Below are positions 44,921 to 54,070 of a stretch of 64,000 nucleotides of DNA, piece by piece; position 1 is the stretch's first letter; each line of letters opens with the position of its first letter. Origin of the DNA: Cytophagales bacterium (GTDB lineage Bacteria > Bacteroidota > Bacteroidia > Cytophagales > Cyclobacteriaceae). The notes under the pieces are model-generated. The model made no database searches. It worked only from the letters and a program-made list of their open reading frames with translations, and was not told the origin of the DNA. Made by a program: the position numbers and the translations under genes. The stretch spans positions 1 through 64,000 of the forward strand of contig JAKSDQ010000071.1 in NCBI GenBank assembly GCA_022360015.1, given 5' to 3'.

Positions 44921-45564
44921 GCAAAAGACTTACTGTAATTATTATAATCAACCTATTTGTAATCGATCTGTGGGCACAAAATGAGAAGGTCACTATCGAA
45001 AGTTCGGAAGAAGAGGTTGAAGAAGGTAGCTTTGAGCAGCTCGTGGATGCCTACAACCATGTTATCAGGGCCAGGGAGGAAAAGCTTACTTTACTAAAAA
45101 TCGACTTGTTATCTCCTTTTCTCTATGCGGTGTCCGATGGTGAAAGAGAGGAAGATGAACTTCTCATAGAGAGTATGGTAAAAGTTAGTTTTGAAAAAAA
45201 ATACCGCCCTGATTGGTCATGGTTTACCAGGATAAAACTGATGGCCATCAATCGCAGATTAAGGGAATCTAACCTCAGCGGAGGTATCCGTTATTATTAT
45301 AACCTCAATCGCCGGATACTGAAAGGTAAAAGCGCCAATAATTTATCTGCCAACTATGTTGCGGTAGAACCTAACCTCAGATTTAATTATGGGCGCGGAG
45401 ACTCGGGCTTTTCTGTAAAACTACTTTATGGGATCCAAAGAAGAATTGGCAAACGCGGTTATGTGGATTTTGATATTGGCCTTGAGAATATGGTCGCCCC
45501 CTACACAGAAAAGGAATTCGGTATAGAAGTAACCGGTAACCTGGAATTAGGACTGGCATTTTAA
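44917..45564 (+). CDS. Small outer membrane beta-barrel protein, unknown
   Basis: A 215-residue exported protein: signal peptide ending DLWAQ, then an acidic stretch (ESSEEEVEEGSFEQ), a helical segment, and alternating strands with Tyr/Gly that end in the terminal aromatic LELGLAF. This looks like a small outer membrane barrel of about 8 strands. I do not recognise the family. As the last gene of the ECF operon it is the probable sensor or effector in the envelope (inference). Confidence 0.7.
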   Translation: MSKRLTVIIIINLFVIDLWAQNEKVTIESSEEEVEEGSFEQLVDAYNHVIRAREEKLTLLKIDLLSPFLYAVSDGEREEDELLIESMVKVSFEKKYRPDWSWFTRIKLMAINRRLRESNLSGGIRYYYNLNRRILKGKSANNLSANYVAVEPNLRFNYGRGDSGFSVKLLYGIQRRIGKRGYVDFDIGLENMVAPYTEKEFGIEVTGNLELGLAF

Positions 45565-45869
45565 AAACCCTCCAAGCATAGTACCGGCTGCAATGCCCAT
45601 GAGGCATAAGGGTATAGCTATGCCCTGTTTCAAGGAAAAATTAAAATAATTAACACAAAATTAATGAATAGGAAAACCAGAGTAATACCCCTTGACAAAT
45701 ATCTTTGCTGACTGGTAAAAATCTATATGGGCGAAGAATATGATAAATAAATCAAGAAAATCAAAATGGTGGGCTTGGCCGGCTGCAATTGTGGGAATAC
45801 ATTCTTTCCAGCGAAGTAAAAATAATAAAGTGGAAATTATTGTAAATTTGGCACCTTAAATTTCACCCA
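45565..45869. other. Intergenic region before the MFS gene
   Basis: About 305 nt. A 39-codon frame (ATG 45740 to TAA 45859, MINKSRKSKWWAWPAA...) runs across the predicted promoter of the next gene and is probably not coding. A TAAATTTG box at 45843-45850 precedes the MFS start. No terminator for the ECF operon was recognised. Confidence 0.45.
45843..45850 (+). promoter_or_regulatory. -7 box before the MFS gene
   Basis: TAAATTTG matches TAnnTTTG and sits 19 nt before the TTG start of the MFS gene, predicting a leader of about 12 nt. No -33 TTTG at normal spacing. Confidence 0.4.
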
Positions 45870-47129
45870 TTGAAAAATCGTCGAGCCCTTATCCTGTTAT
45901 TTTCTGCCAATGCCATCTCCGGATTTGCGCAGGGTGTTTCGATGCTGGCGATTCCATGGTATTTTGCCAGGCAGGATCTCTCTTCGCAGTTCAATCTCAT
46001 CTTTGCCCTGGTCACTTTTGCCAATGTTTTCTGGGGGCTTTATGCCGGCACGTTGGTAGACCGTTTTCCCAGAAAAAGCCTCTTCTTGGCTACTAATTTC
46101 ATGGAGGGGCTAATTCTTATCGTTGTCGCAATTTTTGGGTGGCAAAACGGGGGATTATCAACTGGTCCGGTGGTGGTCGTATTCGCTACCACAGTATTCG
46201 GTTACCGTATGCACTATCCGAATTTGTACGCTTTCGCCCAGGAGATTACACCTCCGGCTTCTTATACCAAGGTTACTTCCTACATTGAGATCGTAGGGCA
46301 GGCGACCAATGTACTGGCCGGAGCTTTTGCCGTAGCATTACTGGAAGGCATAAATTATCAGGGCAACTGGTGGTTTTTAGGGGAGGTCAGTTTTCTTATA
46401 AAACCCTGGGAAATCTATGAAATATTCACTTTAGATGCCTCAACCTATTTTGTTTCAGTCATACTTATTGCGTTCATAAAATACATTCCGGACAAAAAAT
46501 TTAAAGCAGACAAAGGAAAACTCCTGAGCCGTTTAAAGACCGGATTCAGGTTTTTGATTAAAAACAAAATCATTCTGCTGTTCGGTTTTTTTAGTCATTC
46601 CATTTTTGTGGTTATGCTGGTGAGCCTGTTTGCCGTAATGCCCATGTACATTACCAATTATTTACAAGCAGGAGGACAAGTTTTTGGCACCATGGAGGTG
46701 TTGTACGGTCTTGGAGCCCTGGCTGCCGGTATTTTTATCAGCAGACTGGCAAAAAATATAACTAAAACGAAGGCTATTATCATGCTCATGATGCTTACCA
46801 CCGTTATTCTTGCTACATGTACAGTGGTCAGGTCAATCCCATTTTATTTCCTGGTAGGCCTTACCATCGGATTTACCAATGCGGGAACCAGGGTATTGAG
46901 GGTATCTTACCTGTTCAACCATATTCCTAACGAGGTCATTGGCAGGGTGAATAGTATTTTTAGCCTGCTTAATATTATCATGAGGGGTATTTTTGTAATG
47001 ATTTTTTCTGTGTACTTTTTCAGCGAAAGCACAAACATCGTCTACGCATACGGCATCATGGCCCTGCTGACCTTGGTGTCCGGTTTGGTTTTATGGAAAA
47101 ATTATACAAAGATTACCACCCATCAATAA
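45870..47129 (+). CDS. MFS transporter
   Basis: A 419-residue major facilitator with about twelve membrane segments. The loop between TM2 and TM3 carries GTLVDRFPRKSLFL, the MFS motif A (GxLaDrxGrkxxl). The first part (SAKNAISGFAQGVSMLAIPW) is like the macrolide-efflux/DHA-type MFS_3 group. The long insertion around residues 155-195 (GNWWFLGEVSFLIKPWEIYE) is unusual. It starts at TTG since no earlier ATG fits the signal-like first helix. Substrate unknown; export of small molecules is the family's usual role. Followed by a bidirectional terminator. Confidence 0.9.
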   Translation: MKNRRALILLFSANAISGFAQGVSMLAIPWYFARQDLSSQFNLIFALVTFANVFWGLYAGTLVDRFPRKSLFLATNFMEGLILIVVAIFGWQNGGLSTGPVVVVFATTVFGYRMHYPNLYAFAQEITPPASYTKVTSYIEIVGQATNVLAGAFAVALLEGINYQGNWWFLGEVSFLIKPWEIYEIFTLDASTYFVSVILIAFIKYIPDKKFKADKGKLLSRLKTGFRFLIKNKIILLFGFFSHSIFVVMLVSLFAVMPMYITNYLQAGGQVFGTMEVLYGLGALAAGIFISRLAKNITKTKAIIMLMMLTTVILATCTVVRSIPFYFLVGLTIGFTNAGTRVLRVSYLFNHIPNEVIGRVNSIFSLLNIIMRGIFVMIFSVYFFSESTNIVYAYGIMALLTLVSGLVLWKNYTKITTHQ

Positions 47130-47160
47130 AAAACCCGGATAATGAACATCCGGGTTTTTT
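47128..47160. terminator. Bidirectional terminator
   Basis: AAAAAACCCGGAT (47128-47140) pairs perfectly with ATCCGGGTTTTTT (47148-47160): 13 bp and a 7-nt loop, with T-runs on both strands. It separates the MFS gene and the convergent spondin-domain gene. Confidence 0.9.
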
Positions 47161-47177
47161 GGTTAGGGAATAAATAA

Positions 47178-49001
47178 TTAATTAATAGGTGTAACAGTCA
47201 CTTTGACCACCTGATTGGTCGGTGGAATTTCAAAGGGATCAGTATCGTCAAAATTAAGTCTCCTTAATACGTTATTTTCATCATTAGCGCCGGTGTCAGG
47301 CCCACTTTGCCTAATGACCTGATCTAAACCGGCGCCGGGAAACTGATCTACTTCGCTTCCCACATCATATAGTAATATAGCATTGGTAACATCTCCATTG
47401 ACAGGTGACCCATTTTTGAAAAGTGGCATTCCACCCTGGCTGAAGGTATAAATCCAGTCATTGCTTTGGACAAACATGATGGAAAATGCCAGATTGTAAC
47501 CAGGTTGTGCGAAGACCGTGAAGGAATATGAACCACCTGGCCCGATAGGTCCCGGCGTATCGGCCCCATCGGGTGTGTCGATCACGTCGCTGCTGATTAT
47601 ATTGGTATTTGCAGCCAGGGCTGCACCCAATGCACCGGGGTCACCATCTTCCGCAATGGCTACCAAACCTTCGCCACGATCCGGAGAGCCGGAGTCGAAC
47701 AAGGCATTGACACCATCTTCATGCAACGCCCAGACACCAGGTGAAAGGGGAACAGTCAAACCGGTATTGGCAACAAGAAAATCGCCGAAAACACTGGCAT
47801 CCCCATCTTCCGCTATCTGTTCGATACCGTTCCCTCTTTCAGGTTCACTATTGGTAAATATTGGATTATCAGCCGTGTGAACTAAATATCCTCCTGGTGA
47901 CAAAGGTGTTTCTACAATTGTTCCGGCAGAGAGGTTTTCAATAGTAACTGTAAAGAAAACCCCATCATTGTCGATAGAAACCTTTACCAGTTCATTAACA
48001 GCAGGGTAATCAATAGTCTCTTGCATATCGGTGTCGTTGGTTATATTCACAGGAATTACGCCTCCCACTTCTTCCAATAATTGAATGTTAGCAGTCTCAG
48101 GTGTACCCGAACCCGGAGGCATATTACCGGGACCTGGCTGATCGTTGCTGCCTGGTGCCCTGTTTACCTCCGTGCCGGCATCCCACAAAAACACCTGATC
48201 AGTAATATCACCATTTATCGGGTTGCCGTTCTCATCGTATAAATCGATACCCGTGCCAAGGGGGGCCAGAAACAGGTCGTTGGAAGCAACCAGCATGGTA
48301 AGAAAAGAAAGCCTGGTTCGGGTGTTCGGTAAAACACTGGGGCCAGCGTAAAATGAGAACTGGTAAGTATCTCCTGAGCCAGGTAATACCGGGCCAGGTG
48401 ACAGCGCACCGACAGGTGTATTGAAAACGCCACTTTGGAAGAAATCAAATGCGCGGCTAACATTCTCGATGGTCACCTTAAAAGGAATGATGCCTGCGTT
48501 GGCACCAATGTTTCCTTGTGCTACCAGCGTCTCCAGTTCAGTGTCGCTTAAATGTACATTGATATAACCATCAAAACTTGTCAATGCTCCATAGCTGATA
48601 TTTGCGCCGGCATCATCACTGATAACTTCGGTCATGCTAATACCGGTATTGCCGTCGACATTTTCCAGGCTAATGGCTATATCTCCGGGGCCAGGGGCCA
48701 TGCCGTTGTGAATGTGGGCGGGATGACTTCCTCCGGACGGGGTGCCGTCCAGAGAGATAATCACATAACTATAATTATCCGTTCTTTCTGCAAATATCGC
48801 CTTGCCGTTAATGTCAGGATTGGCTACTGAATTTAATACGTAAGTTTCAAAATTGCCGGTCAAGTTAGGCAGCGTATCCAATATACCCTCCACAATTTCA
48901 TCGATATTCACCTCAGGTGGTGCAGGTGTCCCCTCATCATCGTCGCTGCATGCGGCGAACAGGGTAGTGCTTAGAATTAAAATTACCAATAGTTTTTTCA
49001 T
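47178..49001 (-). CDS. CHRD and spondin-domain lipoprotein
   Basis: A 607-residue surface lipoprotein: signal peptide, lipobox LFAAC, then acidic SDDDE. Residues about 50-175 are a CHRD domain (GTPSGGSHPAHIHNGMAPGP). Two spondin_N-like domains follow (about 178-330 and 345-600). The second contains two nested 50-residue repeats, PLSPGGYLVHTADNPIFTN and PLSPGVWALHEDGVNALFD, each followed by EQIAEDGD or VAIAEDGD. Spondin domains in eukaryotes bind matrix; in Bacteroidota they are surface proteins of unknown use. Single gene between two terminator/promoter regions. Confidence 0.88.
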   Translation of the reverse strand: MKKLLVILILSTTLFAACSDDDEGTPAPPEVNIDEIVEGILDTLPNLTGNFETYVLNSVANPDINGKAIFAERTDNYSYVIISLDGTPSGGSHPAHIHNGMAPGPGDIAISLENVDGNTGISMTEVISDDAGANISYGALTSFDGYINVHLSDTELETLVAQGNIGANAGIIPFKVTIENVSRAFDFFQSGVFNTPVGALSPGPVLPGSGDTYQFSFYAGPSVLPNTRTRLSFLTMLVASNDLFLAPLGTGIDLYDENGNPINGDITDQVFLWDAGTEVNRAPGSNDQPGPGNMPPGSGTPETANIQLLEEVGGVIPVNITNDTDMQETIDYPAVNELVKVSIDNDGVFFTVTIENLSAGTIVETPLSPGGYLVHTADNPIFTNSEPERGNGIEQIAEDGDASVFGDFLVANTGLTVPLSPGVWALHEDGVNALFDSGSPDRGEGLVAIAEDGDPGALGAALAANTNIISSDVIDTPDGADTPGPIGPGGSYSFTVFAQPGYNLAFSIMFVQSNDWIYTFSQGGMPLFKNGSPVNGDVTNAILLYDVGSEVDQFPGAGLDQVIRQSGPDTGANDENNVLRRLNFDDTDPFEIPPTNQVVKVTVTPIN

Positions 49002-49109
49002 GTTTGTTTAGATTTTTATTTACCCCGCAAAAAAGCTTTCCAAGTATCACAGGAGTATCACGGAATTCTAAACGAATCATAAAATGTTTATCACGAAATT
49101 GTTGTAACC

Positions 49110-49117
49110 TAATTTTG
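49110..49117 (+). promoter_or_regulatory. -7 box of the SDR gene, overlapping an operator
   Basis: TAATTTTG matches TAnnTTTG, 58 nt before the ATG. A TGTTTA-like -33 lies about 20 nt upstream. The palindrome at 49116-49131 overlaps its 3' end and the predicted start near 49124. Confidence 0.5.
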
Positions 49118-49165
49118 GAACATTCGTTCCATTAAAATAAATATTGGAACAAACATTCTATTAAA
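49115..49165 (+). promoter_or_regulatory. Tandem operator sites upstream of the SDR gene
   Basis: Site 1 (49115-49136) contains the perfect palindrome TGGAACATTCGTTCCA. Site 2 (49144-49165) repeats 17 of its 22 positions, with a weaker palindrome. Their starts are 29 bp apart, so roughly three helical turns, and both precede the ATG at 49176. The layout fits a dimeric repressor such as a TetR-family protein; none is encoded in the window. Confidence 0.6.
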
Positions 49166-49175
49166 TAAACCAAAA

Positions 49176-49931
49176 ATGACAAAACTAAATGGAAAAGTGG
49201 CCGTGGTTACAGGAGGTAATAGCGGTATTGGTTATGCATCAGCCAAAGATTTGCTTGACAATGGTGCACAAGTTGTTATTACCGGAAGAAATCCGGAAGC
49301 TGTAAACCGGGCTGCCCGGGAGTTGGGTGCCGAGGGTATCGTCGCGGATCAATCCAGCCTGTCGGATACAGACCATCTGGTGGAGCAGGTCAAAGCAAAA
49401 TTTGGCAAAATAGACATCCTTTTCATCAATGCCGGGGTCGTAGCCATGGCACCTATCGAAGTACTAACCGAGGAACAATTCGACGATAGCATGAATATTA
49501 ATTTTAAAGGGGCATTTTTTACCCTGCAGAAATTTATTCCAATACTTAGTGAGAGGGCCTCGGTTATCAACCTGTCTTCCATCAATGCCTATTCCGGTAT
49601 GCCCAACACCGCTGCCTATGCTGCCAGTAAAGCAGCTTTGAACTCATTAACCCGAACCGCAGCTTATGAATTGGCACCAAAAAAAATCCGGGTCAATGCG
49701 GTATGCCCGGGGCCGGTGAAAACGCCCATTTTTGGCAAAGCGGGGCTTGATGAGTCAGCCATCAATGAATTCAGCTCAGCCATGCAAAACCGGGTTCCTA
49801 TGAAAAGGTTTGGCGAATCAGGTGATATTGCTAAACTTGTTACCTTCCTGGCTTCGGATGACTCGTCATTCATTACCGGAAGTGAATATGTAATCGATGG
49901 TGGTGTGATTTTGAATCCTATTTTAGGTTAA
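49176..49931 (+). CDS. Short-chain dehydrogenase/reductase (classical)
   Basis: A 251-residue classical SDR. Cofactor motif TGGNSGIG at residues 12-19, FINAG near 85, catalytic serine in NLSSINAYSG near 134 and YAASK near 147-151, followed by the PG motif VCPGPVKTPI. The usual C-terminal GSEYVIDGG closes the fold. Function: NAD(P)-dependent oxidation or reduction of an unknown small molecule; this subgroup is often annotated glucose 1-dehydrogenase or FabG-like by similarity. It is single-gene and looks tightly repressed given the operator pair. Confidence 0.94.
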   Translation: MTKLNGKVAVVTGGNSGIGYASAKDLLDNGAQVVITGRNPEAVNRAARELGAEGIVADQSSLSDTDHLVEQVKAKFGKIDILFINAGVVAMAPIEVLTEEQFDDSMNINFKGAFFTLQKFIPILSERASVINLSSINAYSGMPNTAAYAASKAALNSLTRTAAYELAPKKIRVNAVCPGPVKTPIFGKAGLDESAINEFSSAMQNRVPMKRFGESGDIAKLVTFLASDDSSFITGSEYVIDGGVILNPILG

Positions 49932-50009
49932 AAAGTCATTATAAATTGGTTAGAGGTTTATTCATATACAAATACACGTGCATGGAACCGGAATTATTCT
50001 ATCCTGCAT

Positions 50010-50681
50010 TTAGCGGTTGAGATGGTATAAAACCCCACGATCAAACGGGGACCACCAGGATGTTTTGATTTTGCTTTTTTTTAAACCTTCATTGACCCAG
50101 TTGTTACAGGTATAGAAACACGTGTAACTTCCGACGGCTTCATAGAATTTATCATTTTGGCCATAACCTGCGCCCTCAATCTCCAAAAGCAAGGAATCCC
50201 CGTCGACTTTGAAGGATTTCCTGATAAAATCATTTAAACTTGCTACCTGCGAGGGGCATACGGACACAGCTTTCCATGAGGCTCCGGGTTTATAGTAGTT
50301 GGTGACATGCAAGGCCGTTTCACTCTTGACAAACAAGGCTTTTACCGCCGTTTGAATTCGAAGGTCGGCCCACTCCGGTGTGTTGAGATAAAACCCCCTG
50401 TCTCCCCAGCCAAAGGCTATAAAATTCACGCCGGCGGGTGTCTTCAGTTGAAGCCGGAAGCGCTCATCAATAAGTGCCTTCGGGAGTATTAATGCCAAAT
50501 GGATACCATTGGTGGTAACAAATATCTCTTGCTTTTCAGGACAATGTTCCGGGGAAGGATTGGTTGGCAGAACAGAGAGGATAAGTGCCATCAATAAATA
50601 AGTGATAATGACCAGAAATATACCAATCGTTGTCCATTTCAAATACTTAACCAACTTTCCCGGGTTTATGCGATCCAACAA
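50010..50681 (-). CDS. DUF2459/TIGR02117-type membrane-anchored protein
   Basis: A 223-residue protein with one N-terminal membrane helix (about 16-37) and an outer domain. The stretch IFVTTNGIHLALILP followed by FGWGDRGFYLNTPEWADLRI, and the later CFYTCNNWVNEGLKKSKIKT, are signatures of the DUF2459 (TIGR02117) family. The conserved His, Cys and Asn-Trp suggest a papain-like hydrolase fold, but activity is not established. Single gene. Confidence 0.85.
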   Translation of the reverse strand: MLDRINPGKLVKYLKWTTIGIFLVIITYLLMALILSVLPTNPSPEHCPEKQEIFVTTNGIHLALILPKALIDERFRLQLKTPAGVNFIAFGWGDRGFYLNTPEWADLRIQTAVKALFVKSETALHVTNYYKPGASWKAVSVCPSQVASLNDFIRKSFKVDGDSLLLEIEGAGYGQNDKFYEAVGSYTCFYTCNNWVNEGLKKSKIKTSWWSPFDRGVLYHLNR

Positions 50682-50825
50682 ATATAATGCGGCAAATCAG
50701 CCTACTTGCCAGCCTGTATTTCAATTACTTAAATTAAAAGTTGCCATAAGGGCGACACAAAAATTTTCAGGTAGTCTTTCCACACCAAAAATGGCCCTGG
50801 AATGTTTATAAGTTTTATCACGGAA

Positions 50826-51989
50826 TTATCGGTAAACAAATGAGCCAAATTCGCTTTGAATGGTGACCTGTTTTGAAGCTGAGGCTTCTACCCTTCCTAT
50901 GATCCTGGCTTCCACCCCGTAGGTTTCACTGATTTCTATGATATCACCTGCATGGGTTTCGTTAAGGTAAATTTCCATGCGGTGCCCCATATTAAATACC
51001 TTATACATTTCATTCCAATCTGTATTGCTTTCTTCCTGAATAAAGCGAAACAATGGTGGGGCGGGAAAAAGGTTGTCTTTGATCACATGATTTTTGTCAA
51101 GAAAATGCAGCACCTTAGTCTGGGCACCACCACTACAATGGATGATGCCATGGATATTTTTCCTATGCGTCTTAAAAACTTCCTGCATGATGGGCGCATA
51201 TGTTCTGGTTGGGGATAAAACCAGTTTGCCCATATCCAGGGGGGTGCCGTCAGCTTTATCGGTAAGTTGATATTTTCCGCTATAAACAAGCGCTTCGGGA
51301 ACCTCTCTATCGAAACTTTCAGGATACCTGGCCACCAGATACTTGTCAAACACGTCATGTCTCGCGGAGGTAAGCCCGTTGCTACCCATCCCACCGTTGT
51401 ATTCCGTTTCATAGGAAGCCTGCCCGTAAGAGGAGAGCCCGACAATTACATCACCGGGTTGAATATGATTTTCTATGATATCTTCCCTTTGTACCCGTGC
51501 CATGACAGTACTATCAACAATCACCGTCCTGACCAAATCACCGACATCGGCTGTTTCCCCTCCGGTGCCGATGATGTTGATACCGTGGTCTCTAAGCATT
51601 TGCAAAACCTCTTCGGTACCGTTAATCAAGGCTGTTATCACTTCACCCGGAATTTTGTTTTTGTTGCGGCCAATGGTGGATGAGAGTAACATGTTATCCA
51701 GGGCGCCGACACAGAGCAAGTCGTCGACGTTCATCACAATGGCATCCTGAGCAATACCCTTCCACACAGCGAGGTCACCTGTTTCTTTCCAGTACATGTA
51801 AGCCAGGGAGGACTTGGTACCAGCCCCATCGGCATGCATAATGTTACAGTAGGCAGGATCTCCACCGGTGTAGTCCGGTACTATTTTGCAGAAAGCATTG
51901 GGGTAAAGCCCTTTGTCAATATTCCTGATAGCGTTATGAACATCTTCTTTTGAGGCAGAAACACCCCGCTGCATATATCGATCCTGCAT
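50826..51989 (-). CDS. purM: Phosphoribosylformylglycinamidine cyclo-ligase-like (AIR synthase)
   Basis: A 387-residue PurM-fold enzyme that closes FGAM to AIR in purine synthesis. Recognisable are the start RYMQRGVSASKEDVHNAI, HADGAGTKSSLAYMY, the ATP loop DAIVMNVDDLLCVGA, GGETADVGDLV and the C-terminal NMGHRMEIYL. It is longer than the E. coli enzyme (345), typical of the Bacteroidota form with 40 extra residues. No other pur gene is adjacent; the OmpA-like gene lies upstream by 35 nt on the same strand. Confidence 0.94.
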   Translation of the reverse strand: MQDRYMQRGVSASKEDVHNAIRNIDKGLYPNAFCKIVPDYTGGDPAYCNIMHADGAGTKSSLAYMYWKETGDLAVWKGIAQDAIVMNVDDLLCVGALDNMLLSSTIGRNKNKIPGEVITALINGTEEVLQMLRDHGINIIGTGGETADVGDLVRTVIVDSTVMARVQREDIIENHIQPGDVIVGLSSYGQASYETEYNGGMGSNGLTSARHDVFDKYLVARYPESFDREVPEALVYSGKYQLTDKADGTPLDMGKLVLSPTRTYAPIMQEVFKTHRKNIHGIIHCSGGAQTKVLHFLDKNHVIKDNLFPAPPLFRFIQEESNTDWNEMYKVFNMGHRMEIYLNETHAGDIIEISETYGVEARIIGRVEASASKQVTIQSEFGSFVYR

Positions 51990-52024
51990 TTTAGACGATT
52001 ATAAAAAATTATTTCTGAATTCCC

Positions 52025-54070
52025 TTAATTTCCTTCATCAAGATCCTCATCAAAATCGATATCGTCTTCGTCAAGGATGCCGTCGTCTTTTTTATCTTTA
52101 TTCAGTTTTTTGGCCTTATTAATACTGATTATCTTAAATTCGGTACGTCTGTTTTTCTGCCGGCCTTCCGGGTTGTCGGTGCCGTCAGGATTAGTGTTTC
52201 GCGCGATGGGCCTGGACTCACCATAACCTTTGGCTACCAGCCTGTTGCGCTCTATTCCTGTATTAACAATATAATCGACCGCTGACTGTGCCCTGCGCTG
52301 AGATAACCTGATGTTATAGTCATCAGAACCAATGCTATCCGTATGAGAGCTTAGTTCAATGCTGATTTCCGGGTTGTCATTCAGCACGTTGACCAGCTTA
52401 TCGAGCTCGAGGGCCGCATCTTCTCTGATGTCCCATTTGTCCAGGTCGTAAAAGATATTTTCAAGTACAATGATCTTCTCCAGTTCAAGGGTTTCCAGGG
52501 TTAACTTGGTTTCAAAAGTTTTATTGGTGACCATTTTCACCAATTCCTCCTGTGGAATACTTTTACCAATCATGGTAAATTCCCCTCTGGTGGTAAAATA
52601 GTCTTCTTTTTCACCCACCAGTGTATAATTCTCGCCCTCGTAAACCCTGAATTGAAAAGTTCCGGCAGTGCTGGTGGTAGTCTCTTCAATGAGGTCACCA
52701 TTTGCCCCGATCAACTTGACTTTGGTATTCGCGAGGATACTTTCATTACCTTGACCGTCAGTTGTAACCGTGGTTCCCGCGAGGAAGTAATTAACCACTT
52801 TCAGGTTTGGATCATTATTCACAAAAGTATAGATGTCATCATCCCCTTTACCCCCTACACGGTTGGAAGAGAAAAATCCCTTGTCCTGGGAATACAGGTA
52901 TAAACCGAAATCATCTGCTGCAGAATTGATAGGGCTACCCAGGTTTACCACTGTAATTTTACCACCTTTTCTTTCTGCTACAAAAAGGTCAAGCCCCCCC
53001 AAACCCGGATGACCCGAAGAGGCAAAATACAATTTTCCATCATCGGCCACGAAAGGGAACATTTCGTTTCCCGGGGTATTGATCGCAGGCCCCATATTTC
53101 TCACATTGCCCCACCGGCCACGCCCGTCGAGTTTAGCCTGGTAAATATCCACGCCGCCATAACTGTCTTCCCTGTTATAAGAAGCAAAATAAAGGGTGCG
53201 GCCATCGCGGCTGAAAGCCGGTGTGGAATCCCAGGTATTGGGCGTACTGATCCTCAGCATTTTAGGTTCTGCCCATTCACCTTTGCGATAGCGGGTGCTA
53301 TATAAATTCACCTCCGATGTCCCTCTTTTCCTGCCACTGTTTCCTTTTGCAAAAATCATGGTTCGCCCATCTCTGGAAAACGTCACGCAACCGTCATTCA
53401 CCTTGGGTGTGTTGATAAGGTTGTTGAGCATTTCAACCGTATTTACATCAACCCTGGCCCCTTTGGTTTTCACCTTGTAGATATCGGTGAAAGAGGTCCC
53501 CGTGGCCTTATACATTTTACCTCCGCCTCTGGAAGAGGTAAAATACAATTCCCCATTGTTGTAAATAGGCGAATACTCCGCATCCGGGGTATTGATATCC
53601 GCCAGGTTTTTGACCCGGTAATAGCTGTTTTTCTCTTTTATTTCACTTAAATTTCTAAGATTGTTATACTCATTCTCGGCCAGGGCTCTTAAAGAGTCAA
53701 CTTCACCAACGTCGAGATAGTTGGATAATACCTGCTCAGCTTCTTCATATTTCTCATTAGCCTTTAAGGCAAATGCATAGAAGACCCGGGCTCTCTCATC
53801 ATCGTAATTCTGGTCAATAGCGGCTTTGTAATAGGGTAAAGCTTTTTTTATGCGGTGTGACAACCGGTAAGACTCGGCGATCTGGAAATTAGAAGCCCCT
53901 GTATCTCCACCTTTGTCCAATGCTTTCTCGTAAATAGCGATAGCCAGCTCATATTCCCCCCTTTTATACTTTTTGTTACCCTTCTTTAAGGATTTTTTAC
54001 TTTGTCCTATTAACGGAAGACTTACAATCAACGATAAGATTACACATAAGAAAAATACTCTATTCATCAT
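52025..54070 (-). CDS. OmpA-family protein with TPR and propeller, PorE-like
   Basis: A 681-residue exported protein. Signal peptide to about residue 23 (LIGQ), TPR repeats about 25-125, a PD40/WD40-like beta-propeller about 160-410 (SRDGRTLYFASYNR and similar blades), a carboxypeptidase-regulatory-like domain about 430-515, and a C-terminal OmpA peptidoglycan-binding domain about 545-660 (HTDSIGSDDYNIRLSQRRAQ). The tail is very acidic (DEDDIDFDEDLDEGN). The same domain order is that of PorE, the peptidoglycan-anchored type IX secretion component. Assignment to T9SS is an inference from architecture. No other T9SS gene is present here. Confidence 0.88.
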   Translation of the reverse strand: MMNRVFFLCVILSLIVSLPLIGQSKKSLKKGNKKYKRGEYELAIAIYEKALDKGGDTGASNFQIAESYRLSHRIKKALPYYKAAIDQNYDDERARVFYAFALKANEKYEEAEQVLSNYLDVGEVDSLRALAENEYNNLRNLSEIKEKNSYYRVKNLADINTPDAEYSPIYNNGELYFTSSRGGGKMYKATGTSFTDIYKVKTKGARVDVNTVEMLNNLINTPKVNDGCVTFSRDGRTMIFAKGNSGRKRGTSEVNLYSTRYRKGEWAEPKMLRISTPNTWDSTPAFSRDGRTLYFASYNREDSYGGVDIYQAKLDGRGRWGNVRNMGPAINTPGNEMFPFVADDGKLYFASSGHPGLGGLDLFVAERKGGKITVVNLGSPINSAADDFGLYLYSQDKGFFSSNRVGGKGDDDIYTFVNNDPNLKVVNYFLAGTTVTTDGQGNESILANTKVKLIGANGDLIEETTTSTAGTFQFRVYEGENYTLVGEKEDYFTTRGEFTMIGKSIPQEELVKMVTNKTFETKLTLETLELEKIIVLENIFYDLDKWDIREDAALELDKLVNVLNDNPEISIELSSHTDSIGSDDYNIRLSQRRAQSAVDYIVNTGIERNRLVAKGYGESRPIARNTNPDGTDNPEGRQKNRRTEFKIISINKAKKLNKDKKDDGILDEDDIDFDEDLDEGN

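Noticed and set aside
45740-45859. 39-codon frame upstream of the MFS gene
   Set aside because: It spans the predicted -7 box and ends 11 nt before the MFS start; no homology visible.
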